Positions 32,890-42,690 of a stretch of 58,409 nucleotides of DNA are shown here, piece by piece (position 1 is the stretch's first letter; each line of letters starts with the position of its first letter). Made by a program: the position numbers and the translations under genes. The notes beneath the pieces are model-generated. The model searched no databases, had not been told where the DNA came from, and saw only the letters and a list, made by a program, of their open reading frames with translations. This stretch comes from Candidatus Aminicenantes bacterium UBA2190. GTDB lineage: Bacteria > Acidobacteriota > Aminicenantia > UBA2199. The DNA lies in contig DCVK01000066.1 of assembly GCA_002335385.1 (NCBI GenBank), positions 57,737-116,145 of the forward strand, read 5' to 3'.

Positions 32890-34258
32890 ACGCACGAATA
32901 CAGCCACCCAGTTCGAGTGCAGCGAATGCGGCTACCAGGCCGCGAAATACTTCGGCCGCTGCCCGCAATGCCAGGCCTGGAACACCATGGTCGAGAGCGA
33001 AACGGGCAACGACGAGGAGGCCGGGGCGGGCGCGGCCGACTCGGGGAGCCTGCAGCGGCTCAGCGAGATCGACCCGGCCGCCGCCCCGCGCCGGCTCACC
33101 GGCGTGGGCGAGTTCGACCGCGTTTTGGGCGGCGGCATCGTCCCGCATTCGGTGGTCCTCATCGGCGGTGAGCCCGGGGTGGGGAAGTCGACCCTGCTGC
33201 TGGAGGTATCGGCCGCCCTGGCCCAGCAGGACAGGACCGTGCTGTACTATTCGGGCGAGGAATCGGCCCAGCAGATCAAGCTCCGCGCCGACCGCCTGGG
33301 CATCCGCTCCGCGGGCATCTTCCTCTTCACCAGCGGCAGCCTGGAGGAACTGAAGCGCCATGTCCGGGAGACGCGCCCCGAGTTCCTGATCATCGACTCC
33401 ATCCAGACGCTCACCTCCAGGAAGACCGCCCCGTTGAGCGGCTCGATCGCCTCGCTGCGCAACGTAACGGCCGAGGTCATCGACATGGCCAAAAAAATCG
33501 GCATCACCGTCTTCCTCATCGGCCATATCACCAAGGAAGGCCAGCTGGCGGGCCCCAAGACCCTCGAACACATGGTCGACGCCGTCCTGTATTTTCAGGG
33601 CGAGACCCAGGCCGACCTGCGGCTGCTGCGCGCCGAGAAGAACCGCTTCGGGCCGCTGAACGAGATCGGCATCTTCCAGATGTCGGAAAAGGGGCTGACC
33701 TCGGTCAATGATCCCACCCAGGTCCTGATCCAGAACCGCCTGTCAACGGCCCCCGGCACGGCCATCTTTCCGGCCATGAGCGGCACGCGCCCGCTGCTGA
33801 CCGAAGTGCAGGCGCTGGTGAGCGAGAGCCCCTTCGCCGGCAACCCCAGGCGCATCGCCATCGGCTTCGACAGCTACCGCCTCGCGATGCTGATCTCGAT
33901 CATTGAGAAAAAGCTGCGCCTGCCCTTCTACAAATCCGATGTCTTTCTCAACGTCACCGGGGGCATGGTCATCCGCGAGGCGGCTGCCGACCTGGCCGTC
34001 TGCCAGGCCCTGGTGTCCAGCTGCAAGAGCATCGCCCCCCGGCCGAACTCCGTCGTTCTCGGGGAAGTCGGGCTCACCGGCGAGCTCCGGCCGGTCAGTT
34101 TCCTGGAAACAAGGGTGAAAGAGGCTATAAGACAGGGTTTTTTAACCATACTCCTGCCGGCCGCGCAATGCACCCCGGGCGTTCTGCCGAAAAATCATGA
34201 TATATCGGCTATTCCCATCGAAAGCATTCGCGACCTGCTGGAGCACCTGAACAAATAA
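32879..34258 (+). CDS. radA: DNA repair protein RadA
   Basis: RadA is a RecA-like, DnaB-like helicase that extends branch migration during recombination. The 459-residue protein starts at TTG 32879 (AGGGG eight bases upstream) inside the mlaD 3' end. It shows the zinc finger C14-x2-C17/C28-x2-C31, Walker A GGEPGVGKST, the RadA-specific KNRFG motif (AEKNRFGPLNEIGIF) and the C-terminal Lon-like domain (GLTGELRPV). All domains are present. Confidence 0.95.
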   Translation: MATKRTNTATQFECSECGYQAAKYFGRCPQCQAWNTMVESETGNDEEAGAGAADSGSLQRLSEIDPAAAPRRLTGVGEFDRVLGGGIVPHSVVLIGGEPGVGKSTLLLEVSAALAQQDRTVLYYSGEESAQQIKLRADRLGIRSAGIFLFTSGSLEELKRHVRETRPEFLIIDSIQTLTSRKTAPLSGSIASLRNVTAEVIDMAKKIGITVFLIGHITKEGQLAGPKTLEHMVDAVLYFQGETQADLRLLRAEKNRFGPLNEIGIFQMSEKGLTSVNDPTQVLIQNRLSTAPGTAIFPAMSGTRPLLTEVQALVSESPFAGNPRRIAIGFDSYRLAMLISIIEKKLRLPFYKSDVFLNVTGGMVIREAAADLAVCQALVSSCKSIAPRPNSVVLGEVGLTGELRPVSFLETRVKEAIRQGFLTILLPAAQCTPGVLPKNHDISAIPIESIRDLLEHLNK

Positions 34259-34283
34259 CCCGGGCAACCAAAGCCGGCGGCAT

Positions 34284-34312
34284 TTGAAATCAGCGGCGAA
34301 ATGGGGTACAAT
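34284..34312 (+). promoter_or_regulatory. Promoter of the PIN/TRAM-ispF unit
   Basis: TTGAAA (34284-34289) and TACAAT (34307-34312) have a 17-base spacer, in the 93-base gap after radA. The leader to ATG 34352 is about 33 bases and carries AAGGAG. Confidence 0.65.
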
Positions 34313-34351
34313 CCACTTGCAGAGACGCCAGGATCGACCTAAGGAGCCGTC

Positions 34352-35335
34352 ATGATCATTTATATCTACAAGCTGATCTTCATCGTCATCTTTGCCCTCA
34401 TCGGCTACACCTATCCGCCTTTTCAGGGGACCTCGCGCGCGATAGGCTCCGCTTTCGGCGCCGCCTTCGCCCTGTCCCTGGTCCTGCTGGTCTTCAAGAT
34501 CCGGAAAGCGGAATTGAAGCATATCTGGAGCGCCTCGCTTGGCCTGCTCGGCGGCATCTTCATCGGCTGGATCACCTTCCAGCTATTCAACCTGATCGCC
34601 ATGTCGTTCTCGGCCTACGTGTTCTTCAAGGCGCTGTTCCTTTTCGGCATACCGGCGACCGGCCTGTTCATCGGCCTCAGCAAGCCCAACATGTTCTCGC
34701 CGCTGAACATCCGCGAGTTTTTCCGCGGCAGCAGCGCCTTCACCCAGTCCTATCTGCTCGACACGTCGGCCATCATCGACGGCCGTATCGTGGCCATCGC
34801 CAACTCGGGCTTCGTCGAGGGCGAATTGATCATCACCCAGTTCGTCCTGGCCGAGCTGCAGTTCATCGCCGACTCGCAGGATGCCAGCAAGAAGGTCCGC
34901 GGCAAGCGCGGGCTGGACGTTATCGAACAGCTGCAGCAGAACAAGGAGATATCGGTCACCATCCTGAACAAGAACGTGCCCGGGGTCAAGGAGGTCGACC
35001 AGAAGCTGGTGCTGCTGGCCCGGGAGCACAAGTTCAAGGTCATCACCAACGACGTCAATCTGAGCAAGATCGCCAAGCTGCAGGACGTCAAGGTATTGAA
35101 CGTCAATGAGCTGGCCTTCGCCCTCAAGCCCATCGTTTATCCCGGAGAGAAGCTGCAGGTCCGCATTTCCAAGGAGGGCAAGGAAAAGAAGCAGGGGCTG
35201 GCCTATCTGGAGGACGGCACCATGGTGGTGGTCGACGAGGCCAAGGCCGACATCGGCCACGATGTGGAGATCGAGGTGACTTCGGTGCTGCAGTCGACGT
35301 CGGGCAAGATCATTTTCGGAAAGAAGACCTCATGA
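34352..35335 (+). CDS. Membrane PIN/TRAM domain protein (YacL-like)
   Basis: The 327-residue protein has three to four N-terminal membrane segments (about 3-110). A PIN nuclease-fold domain follows, with the acidic residues in LLDTSAIIDGRI, FVLAELQ, KRGLDV and ITNDVNLSK. A C-terminal TRAM domain begins near VYPGEKLQVRI. Membrane PIN-TRAM proteins of this kind stand beside isoprenoid ispD/ispF genes in many bacteria. Here only ispF follows, joined by an ATGA overlap. The role is unproven. RNA cleavage is the usual hypothesis from the PIN fold. Confidence 0.88.
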   Translation: MIIYIYKLIFIVIFALIGYTYPPFQGTSRAIGSAFGAAFALSLVLLVFKIRKAELKHIWSASLGLLGGIFIGWITFQLFNLIAMSFSAYVFFKALFLFGIPATGLFIGLSKPNMFSPLNIREFFRGSSAFTQSYLLDTSAIIDGRIVAIANSGFVEGELIITQFVLAELQFIADSQDASKKVRGKRGLDVIEQLQQNKEISVTILNKNVPGVKEVDQKLVLLAREHKFKVITNDVNLSKIAKLQDVKVLNVNELAFALKPIVYPGEKLQVRISKEGKEKKQGLAYLEDGTMVVVDEAKADIGHDVEIEVTSVLQSTSGKIIFGKKTS

Positions 35336-35853
35336 TCAAGATCCGCTCGGGCGTCGGCTACGATATCCACCGCCTGGTCCCCGGCGCGGGGCTGATGCTG
35401 GGCGGGGTCAGGGTTTCGGCGACCCTGCGGGCCGAAGCTCACTCCGACGGCGACGTGCTGATCCACTCGCTGATCGATGCCCTTTTGGGAGCCATGGGCG
35501 GGCCCGACATCGGCGAGCTGTTCCCGGACAGCGATCCGGCGTTCCTGGGTATCGCCGGCACCGACCTGCTGCGGCGGGTCAAGACCATGCTGGAGGCCGG
35601 GAATTTCGAGATCATGAACTTGGACTGCGTCGTGGTGACCGAAGCCCCGAAGATCGCCCCCTTCAAGTCGAAGATCGCCGAAAATATCGCCGCCATTCTG
35701 GGCATCCCCCGGAACGACGTGAACCTCAAGGGCAAGAGCAAGGAAAAGCTTGATGCCGTGGGAAGGGGAGAGGCCATTGAGTGCTTCAGCATTGCCATGA
35801 TCCGTTTCAAAAATCAAAGTGTCAGTGCCAGTGACAGTGACAGCAAGACGTGA
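35332..35853 (+). CDS. ispF: 2-C-methyl-D-erythritol 2,4-cyclodiphosphate synthase
   Basis: IspF cyclises CDP-ME 2-phosphate in the MEP pathway, one step after IspE, which is also in this window. The protein has 173 residues: GYDIHRL gives the metal ligands Asp and His, AHSDGDVLIHSLIDALLGAMG, PDIGELFPDSDP, and the C-terminal KEKLDAVGRGEAIEC. The last dozen residues (QSVSASDSDSKT) are encoded by a hexamer repeat and extend past the normal family end. ispD is not present nearby. Confidence 0.95.
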   Translation: MIKIRSGVGYDIHRLVPGAGLMLGGVRVSATLRAEAHSDGDVLIHSLIDALLGAMGGPDIGELFPDSDPAFLGIAGTDLLRRVKTMLEAGNFEIMNLDCVVVTEAPKIAPFKSKIAENIAAILGIPRNDVNLKGKSKEKLDAVGRGEAIECFSIAMIRFKNQSVSASDSDSKT

Positions 35854-35979
35854 AGAGGATCGATAATAATGGATAGTTTCATGGATAAAACATGCGGATC
35901 TTTGCCATTGCATCTGATTGTTTCTTCTGAATTTCTATTTGCTTTTTTTGCTGACACTGACACTGTCACTGTCACCCTG
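35815..35979. repeat. Inverted hexamer repeats between ispF and der
   Basis: The left array (35818-35846) reads GTGTCA, GTGCCA, GTGACA, GTGACA. The right array (35951-35975) reads CTGACA, CTGACA, CTGTCA, CTGTCA, its reverse complement in effect. They enclose about 105 AT-rich bases. The left array is the coding end of ispF. The right array ends 3-6 bases before the der start codon and so replaces a normal ribosome-binding site. Confidence 0.75.
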
Positions 35980-35981
35980 CC

Positions 35982-37316
35982 ATGAAAACCCTGCCGTTGG
36001 TCACCATTGTCGGGGTGCCGAACACAGGGAAATCGACGCTTTTCAACCGCCTCCTGGGCAAGCGCAAGGCTTTGATCCACAATCAGCCGGGGATGACGCG
36101 CGACATTTTCCGCCAGAAGGTCAGGCTGGGCGACAACTGGATCGATTTGCAGGACAGCGGCGGCTTTTTCCCCGACAAGGAGATCATCTCCGCCGAGATC
36201 AACAAGATGATATTCAAGGCGGCCGCCGACTCGGACCTGATCGTCTTTCTCTTCGACGGCAAGAGAGAAATGCTGGGCTACGAGAAGGACCTGTTCCTCG
36301 AGATCAGGAAGCTGCACAAAAAGATCATCGCCGTGATCAACAAGGCCGACAGGCTGGACGGTTTTCTGCCGCCGGTCTCCTACTACGAATTGAACGCCGA
36401 CCTCATCCCCATTTCCGCCGAACACAATCTGGGGGTGGAGGTCCTGATCGATGCAATCGCCAGGGACCTGGAAGTCTCTTTGGCGCGAGGCCAGAAACCC
36501 TCTCCCCAGGACGATCTCGAGCTTGATCCCGCGGCCAGGATCTCCATTATCGGCAAGCCGAACGTGGGCAAGTCGTCGCTGATCAACCGCATCCTGAACG
36601 ATGACCTGGTCATCGTCAGCCCATTGCCGGGGACGACCCGAGATTCGGTCGACCTGGAGGTCCGGCGTAACAACCAGTCGTTCATCCTGGTGGACAACGC
36701 CGGCATCCGCAAGATGCAAAAGGTCAAGGAGAACACGGAAAGCGCCGCCGTGATCCGCGCCGAGAACGAGCTGCGCCGATCGGACGTCATCATCTTCGTC
36801 ATCGACATCTCGAAGCGGGTCGACCAGAACGACCTGCTGATCGCCCAGAAAGTGGCCAAGGCGGCCAAGCCGGTGATCATCGCCGGCAACAAGGCCGATC
36901 TCCTGGCTCCCGGGGTCGCCGACAACAAGTTTTTCGCCCGGGCGCGTGACCGCTTTCACGACCTGTATTTCGCCCCCTTCATCCCTGTTTCCGCCCTGAC
37001 CGGAAAGAATGTTTTCCAGATGCTGGACCGGGCCCAGGAGATCAACTCCAAGCTCGACAGGAAGCTCCAGATCTCCCGTTTCAACGAGCTGGTCAAGGGG
37101 GTGTTGCACGAGAGGAAGCTCACTACCTCCGACCATCGCATCTTCAGCCCCAAGTATATCTCCATCGAGTCCATGCGGCCGTTTTTCGTCAAGTTCCACT
37201 GCAAGACGAGCTTGAAGCTCAATGCCTCGGACGAGATGTTCCTGAAAAAGAGATTGAACAAGGAACTGCAGTTCGAGGGAATTCCTATTTTTTTCAAGGT
37301 TTCAGCCTCCCGTTAA
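35982..37316 (+). CDS. der: Ribosome-assembly GTPase Der (EngA)
   Basis: Der is a 50S-subunit biogenesis factor with two GTPase domains. The 444-residue protein shows G1 motifs GVPNTGKST (about 10-18) and GKPNVGKSS (about 190-198). G3 motifs are DSGG and VDNAG, there are two NKAD motifs, and a C-terminal KH-like domain ends at FKVSASR. The first G3 reads DSGG where DTGG is common. No ribosome-binding site is visible, because the hexamer repeat lies directly upstream. Confidence 0.95.
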   Translation: MKTLPLVTIVGVPNTGKSTLFNRLLGKRKALIHNQPGMTRDIFRQKVRLGDNWIDLQDSGGFFPDKEIISAEINKMIFKAAADSDLIVFLFDGKREMLGYEKDLFLEIRKLHKKIIAVINKADRLDGFLPPVSYYELNADLIPISAEHNLGVEVLIDAIARDLEVSLARGQKPSPQDDLELDPAARISIIGKPNVGKSSLINRILNDDLVIVSPLPGTTRDSVDLEVRRNNQSFILVDNAGIRKMQKVKENTESAAVIRAENELRRSDVIIFVIDISKRVDQNDLLIAQKVAKAAKPVIIAGNKADLLAPGVADNKFFARARDRFHDLYFAPFIPVSALTGKNVFQMLDRAQEINSKLDRKLQISRFNELVKGVLHERKLTTSDHRIFSPKYISIESMRPFFVKFHCKTSLKLNASDEMFLKKRLNKELQFEGIPIFFKVSASR

Positions 37317-37338
37317 GGCCCATATCACTTAATTTATC

Positions 37339-37357
37339 AAAGAAGCATCTTCTTTTT
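37339..37357 (+). terminator. Weak hairpin with T run after der
   Basis: AAAGAAG and CTTCTTT (37339-37345 with 37349-37355) can pair around CAT and run into TT. The stem is AT-rich and the tract short, so termination here is uncertain. Confidence 0.3.
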
Positions 37358-37365
37358 GGATTTTA

Positions 37366-37450
37366 CTGACACTGTCGCTGGCATTGACACTGAAATGTCG
37401 GCACGCCGACATTAGATCTTCCATCCTCTTTCACTTTTCACTTTTCACTA
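37366..37450. repeat. Short-period repeats upstream of parA
   Basis: A degenerate hexamer array (CTGACA, CTGTCG, CTGGCA, TTGACA at about 37367-37392) repeats the word found at 35951-35975. A heptamer array (TTCACTT, TTCACTT, TTCACTA) occupies about 37429-37450. Confidence 0.6.
37395..37412. promoter_or_regulatory. Perfect 18-base inverted repeat upstream of parAB
   Basis: ATGTCGGC (37395-37402) and GCCGACAT (37405-37412) are perfect complements with a 2-base centre. The site is about 100 bases upstream of the parA start and 48 bases upstream of the parA promoter. It does not match the usual parS sequence. It may be an operator for a dimeric regulator or a diverged centromere site. Confidence 0.5.
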
Positions 37451-37459
37451 AAACAACTA

Positions 37460-37488
37460 TTGACAATTTGGAGACCATCATTTATATT
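37460..37488 (+). promoter_or_regulatory. Promoter of parAB
   Basis: TTGACA (37460-37465) and TATATT (37483-37488) have a 17-base spacer. The leader to GTG 37513 includes AAGGAG. Confidence 0.7.
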
Positions 37489-37512
37489 GAACTTCGAAAC
37501 CAAGGAGAAAAC

Positions 37513-38268
37513 GTGATCATCACCATCGCCAATCAGAAGGGGGGAGTAGGCAAAACCACCACATCGATCAACCTGGCGGCGGCTTTCGCCTTGATGGGCC
37601 ACAAGACCCTGCTCATCGACATGGACCCCCAGGCCAATTCGACCGTGACCTTCATGGACCGCAGCGAGCAAAAGCACTCGGTGTTCGACATGCTGGAGAA
37701 TACCGACATGCCCTTTGAGGAAGTGGCCCAGCCGACCAGCATCATCAACCTTTCTCTCCTTCCCGCTTCGATCGCGCTGGCCAAGCTGGAGTCGAAGCTG
37801 ATAGGGGAGATCGACGGCCATTTTCGCCTGAAAGACAAGCTGGATACGTTCAAGTACAAGTTCGATTACATCATCATCGACACGCCTCCGACATTGGGGC
37901 TGATCACCATCAATTCCTTCGTGGCGGCGACCCATCTGATCATCCCGATCCAGGCGTCTTATTTCGCCCTGGAGGGGACCGACGATCTGCTCGACACATT
38001 CGAAAAGGTCCGCTCGCGCAGCAATCCCGAGCTCACCTTGCTCGGCGTGCTGATCACCATGTACGACCGGCGCATCGTTATCGCCAAGGACAGCGAAACC
38101 CATATCCGCAAGATGTTCGCCGACCGCGTCTTCAGCACCATCATCTCCAAAAACGTCCGCCTTGAGGAAAGCCCGGCTTACAAGGAGTCGATCTTCACCT
38201 TTGCCCCCAATTCCCGTGGGGCGATCGAGTACCAGGAGCTGGCCAAGGAAATCATCAAAAATGGCTAA
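37513..38268 (+). CDS. parA: Chromosome-partitioning ATPase ParA (Soj)
   Basis: The protein has 251 residues. GTG 37513 is used, because AAGGAG lies six bases upstream and the protein then begins as the family does (IITIANQKGGVGKTTT, the deviant Walker A). LLIDMDPQANST and YIIIDTPPTLG complete the ATP site. It binds DNA non-specifically and is moved by ParB to segregate origins. The more upstream open frame is repeat-derived. The stop overlaps parB by 8 bases. Confidence 0.95.
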   Translation: MIITIANQKGGVGKTTTSINLAAAFALMGHKTLLIDMDPQANSTVTFMDRSEQKHSVFDMLENTDMPFEEVAQPTSIINLSLLPASIALAKLESKLIGEIDGHFRLKDKLDTFKYKFDYIIIDTPPTLGLITINSFVAATHLIIPIQASYFALEGTDDLLDTFEKVRSRSNPELTLLGVLITMYDRRIVIAKDSETHIRKMFADRVFSTIISKNVRLEESPAYKESIFTFAPNSRGAIEYQELAKEIIKNG

Positions 38269-39094
38269 AAAAGTCGGATTGCCGGAATTCATCAAGATGA
38301 AGCACGACCATCACCTGGTCGACGAGATCTCTCTCAGGACCAAGACGCCGGTCATCCGCAATATACCGGTGGAAAAGATCCTGCCCAACCAGATGCAGCC
38401 GCGCCGCGACATGGGCGATCTCAAGGAATTGACCAACTCCATCAAGGAAAACGGCATCATTGAGCCGGTGATCGTCAAGCCCAAGGACGGGAATTTCGAA
38501 ATCATTGCCGGGGAAAGACGCTTCCGCGCAGCCAAGGAGGCGGGGATGACCGAGATCCCGTGCATAGAGCACGATATTCCCGACAATGAAGCCCTGGAGA
38601 TGTCGATCGTCGAGAACATCCAGCGCAAGGACCTGAACGTATTCGAGCAGGCCTATTCGATCCGCTCGCTGGCCGAGATCTACGGCTACACCCACGAGGA
38701 GATCGCCAAAAAGATCGGCAAGTCCCGTGTTACAGTCACGGAGTTGATCAAGGTCACCGAGCTTCCCGCTGAGATCAGGGAAAAATGCCTTCAGCTCGGC
38801 ATTGACTCCAAGTCCTTTCTGCTGGAGCTGGCAAAGACCAGCGACCTGGAAAAGATGAATGAGATCCTCAGCCAGTACGGCAAGAAGCCGGTTTCGCGTG
38901 AAGTGGTCAAGGAGCAGAGAAAAACCGACGGCCCCAGGACGTTTAAATTCAACTTCATGTCCGAGGACAAGAAGGTGAAGATCAATTTCCTTTTCAAGCA
39001 GGAGAAGGTCAACCGGGAGAAGGTGATCGAGGTGCTCGAGAAACTGATCCGCGATATAAGAGAAAACAGGTTGAAAAATTTGTCGGATTTATAA
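38261..39094 (+). CDS. parB: Chromosome-partitioning protein ParB (Spo0J)
   Basis: The protein has 277 residues and starts inside the end of parA. The ParB/Srx CTPase domain has IPVEKILPNQMQPRRD, EPVIVKPKDG and FEIIAGERRFRAAKEAGM (the GERRxRA motif binds CTP). ALEMSIVENIQRKDLN follows, then an HTH (YTHEEIAKKIGKSRVTVTELIKV) and a C-terminal dimerisation part. I found no canonical parS in the window. Confidence 0.95.
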   Translation: MAKKVGLPEFIKMKHDHHLVDEISLRTKTPVIRNIPVEKILPNQMQPRRDMGDLKELTNSIKENGIIEPVIVKPKDGNFEIIAGERRFRAAKEAGMTEIPCIEHDIPDNEALEMSIVENIQRKDLNVFEQAYSIRSLAEIYGYTHEEIAKKIGKSRVTVTELIKVTELPAEIREKCLQLGIDSKSFLLELAKTSDLEKMNEILSQYGKKPVSREVVKEQRKTDGPRTFKFNFMSEDKKVKINFLFKQEKVNREKVIEVLEKLIRDIRENRLKNLSDL

Positions 39095-39424
39095 AAAAAT
39101 AGTCTTTGGTTTACATAATATATCTTATCCGACGTTACGATCGCGACAAAACCTGGCTTTTATCTTAAATAATCGTCTTCACTTGCGAAGCTGGGAAAAA
39201 GCTCCTTTGATCTTCAAGGCCAGGCCTTATCTAATTCGAATCTCATTCTCCTGAGTTTTCGTTCGTTTTAATGCTTCAGAAATTTACACCGTCAGGATCT
39301 CCCGCCAATTATCACTATTTCCAGGAATTGACCTTTTTCTTTCTCGTCACGCGTCACGCGTTACGCGTCACGGATATTGTCCATTTCGAAATTTCGCGAT
39401 TTAAGCCCCTTGGGAGCACGATCG
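39095..39424. other. AT-rich intergenic region between convergent units
   Basis: This 330-base gap lies between parB (+) and the permease stop (-). It is noticeably AT-rich for this genome. It holds a heptamer array at 39344-39372 (listed) and no gene, tRNA or convincing bidirectional terminator that I can see. Confidence 0.6.
39344..39372. repeat. Heptamer repeat (CGTCACG type)
   Basis: Four consecutive 7-base units, CGTCACG, CGTCACG, CGTTACG, CGTCACG, followed by a G. Confidence 0.75.
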
Positions 39425-40672
39425 CTACTCATAGTGCAGCGCATTGACCGGGTCCATCTTCGCCGCCTGGGTGGCCGGGTAGATGCCGAAAAACAGCCCG
39501 ACCGAGGTCGACACGGCCAGGGCGGCAAGGATCGAGAAGGGATTGACCGAGATCGGCAGCCCGCTGAGGACCTTGATGAGCATGCTCAGCAGGATGCCGC
39601 AGGCGACCCCCGCGATCCCCCCGGTCATGGTGAGGACGATCGCTTCGTAGAGGAACTGGTTGCGGATCTCGATGCGCCGGGCGCCCAGCGCCTTGCGCAG
39701 GCCGATCTCGCGCGTGCGCTCCTTCACCGAGACCAGCATGATGTTCATGACCCCGATGCCGCCCACGACCAGCCCGATCGAGGAAATGATGATCATGACC
39801 AGGAAGGCGGCGCCGGTAAGCTGGTTGTAGAGGCCGGCGATGGTGTCCTGGGTGAAAACGGCGAAATTGTTCTTTTCGCCGACCTTCACCTTGCGGCGCA
39901 GGCGCAGGACGTTGATGATCTCGTCCCTGGCCTTTTCCAGGCTGGCTCCGGAACGGAGCTTGATGATCAGGGTCACGTCGTCCACCCCGGGGAAGAACTT
40001 GCGGAATGTCCCGGTGGGGATGATCATGCGGCTGTCGCGGCTCTGGCCCAAGAACTTGCCGATCCGGGCAAGAATCCCGATAACCATCAGTTTTTTGCCC
40101 TCAAACGAGACGGTCTTGTTCAGCGCGCTCTGGTTGGGAAAAAGCGCGTCGACGATCTCCGCCCCGATCACGCAGACCTCCCGCTTGTTCAGGTTCTCCG
40201 TTTCCGTGAAGAAACGGCCCGTCTCCACCGTGTACTCCTCGTAGATCTGCAGGTAGCGGGGGCTGGCGCCGAACACCTGGGGGTTATCGATCTCGTTGGC
40301 CATGTACTTCGCCCGCGTCGGCGGCAGGAAACGGAAAAACTGGATCTCGGAGGTCACCGCGGCCACCGACGGGCAGGAGTCCCCGACGGCCTCGGCGTCG
40401 TCAAAGGCGATCGGCTTGCGGCGGCGCAGTTCTTCGGGCATGCGCCCGACGTGGATCCCGGGCTCGAAGCGGTAGACGAACAGCAGGTTGGAGCCCATCG
40501 ACTCCAGCTGCCGGGCGAAACTGGCGTTCAGCCCGTCGATGACCGCCGCCATGCCGACGATCGTCAGCACGCCGATGACGATGCCCAGGATGGTCAGCGA
40601 GGAGCGCAGCTTGTTCATGCGGATCGAGTCCAGGGCCATCAGGAAGATCTCCTTGACCAGCCCGCTCTTCAT
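39425..40672 (-). CDS. MacB-like ABC transporter permease (FtsX family), second of a pair
   Basis: The 415-residue protein starts at ATG 40672 (GGGGGAG six bases upstream). The frame also has a TTG two codons earlier. It has the MacB layout: one TM near the N terminus (RSSLTILGIVIGVLTIVGMAAV), a large periplasmic MacB_PCD domain (about 50-280), then an FtsX domain with three TMs, GVMNIMLVSVKERTREIGLRKALGARR, and a typical PATQAAKMDPVNALHYE end. There is no ATPase domain and no ATPase gene in the window. It is paired with the next permease upstream on the same strand. Such pairs often export lipoproteins, peptides or antibiotics. Confidence 0.9.
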   Translation of the reverse strand: MKSGLVKEIFLMALDSIRMNKLRSSLTILGIVIGVLTIVGMAAVIDGLNASFARQLESMGSNLLFVYRFEPGIHVGRMPEELRRRKPIAFDDAEAVGDSCPSVAAVTSEIQFFRFLPPTRAKYMANEIDNPQVFGASPRYLQIYEEYTVETGRFFTETENLNKREVCVIGAEIVDALFPNQSALNKTVSFEGKKLMVIGILARIGKFLGQSRDSRMIIPTGTFRKFFPGVDDVTLIIKLRSGASLEKARDEIINVLRLRRKVKVGEKNNFAVFTQDTIAGLYNQLTGAAFLVMIIISSIGLVVGGIGVMNIMLVSVKERTREIGLRKALGARRIEIRNQFLYEAIVLTMTGGIAGVACGILLSMLIKVLSGLPISVNPFSILAALAVSTSVGLFFGIYPATQAAKMDPVNALHYE

Positions 40673-40711
40673 GACCAACTCCCCCGCCGCCTTCTGCCGG
40701 TGCTCATGGCT

Positions 40712-41950
<1,239 letters not shown>

Positions 41951-41982
41951 CATCCTTTCTACGGACGAGGCGCGGATGAAGT

Positions 41983-42690
41983 TCAGGCGCCGGCCGGGCC
42001 GTTGCCCTTCAGCAGAAGAAAATTGAAGATGCGGCGGCCGCTGCCGCCGTCGCGGCGGAAGGAAGGGAACAGCCCCCGGGAGCAATAGGTGCACAGCCCG
42101 CAACCACTGATCCGCTCCGCGGCGACCCCCGCCGACAGCAGGGACAGCTCCAGGCCGGATCGGATGTCCAGGGAGTACTTTCCCGGGCGGACCGGACTGA
42201 AGATCCTTTCGCCATAGGACTTTTCGGCAAAAAGGCCCAGCAGCTCCTCCCCTACCTCATAGCAGCTTTTCTCGATGGCCGGCCCCAGGAAGAACGAGAA
42301 ATCCCCCAGTTCCTTTCCCAGCCGCGCGATGAGCTTCTCCTCGATGCCCTGCTGCAGGCCGCGCCAGCCGACATGGAGAATGCCCCCCCGCCGCCGCGAA
42401 TCGTCGCAGAAGAACAGCGGCAGGCAATCGGCGGTCTGGATGACGGCCACCATGCCCGGGCGCTCAAGGAGCAGCCCGTCGGCCTCGCTGCCAACGCGCC
42501 ACTCCGCGTCGCTGACGATGCGTGCGGAGTGGACCTGCTTCAGGAACAGGAGCGGCCGGGCCGGGAAGAGATGCTTCAGATCCCTTGAGTTGAAATCTGC
42601 CGTCGTATAGCCAAACTGCAACTTATTTTCCTCGTGAATGAACAGGCGCTTGCCGGCGAAAGACCCGGCGACGGGGTCAGTCAGGGCCAT
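41983..42690 (-). CDS. pgeF: Peptidoglycan editing factor (laccase-domain, YfiH family)
   Basis: The 235-residue protein carries the Cu-oxidase_4/PgeF motifs: VHSARIV, QTADCLPLFFCD, LHVGWRGLQQGI and the C-terminal CTYCSRGLFPSFRRDGGSGR. The Cys of TADC and the histidines of KQVHSA and HVGW are the expected zinc ligands. The enzyme is thought to remove wrongly incorporated residues from muropeptide precursors. Older databases call it polyphenol oxidase. It overlaps mltG by 14 bases, which fits a cell-wall operon. Confidence 0.92.
   Translation of the reverse strand: MALTDPVAGSFAGKRLFIHEENKLQFGYTTADFNSRDLKHLFPARPLLFLKQVHSARIVSDAEWRVGSEADGLLLERPGMVAVIQTADCLPLFFCDDSRRRGGILHVGWRGLQQGIEEKLIARLGKELGDFSFFLGPAIEKSCYEVGEELLGLFAEKSYGERIFSPVRPGKYSLDIRSGLELSLLSAGVAAERISGCGLCTYCSRGLFPSFRRDGGSGRRIFNFLLLKGNGPAGA

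Noticed and set aside
37317..39424. Canonical parS site near parAB
   Set aside because: No sequence close to the usual 16-base parS was found by eye. Only the unrelated 18-base palindrome at 37395-37412 was seen.
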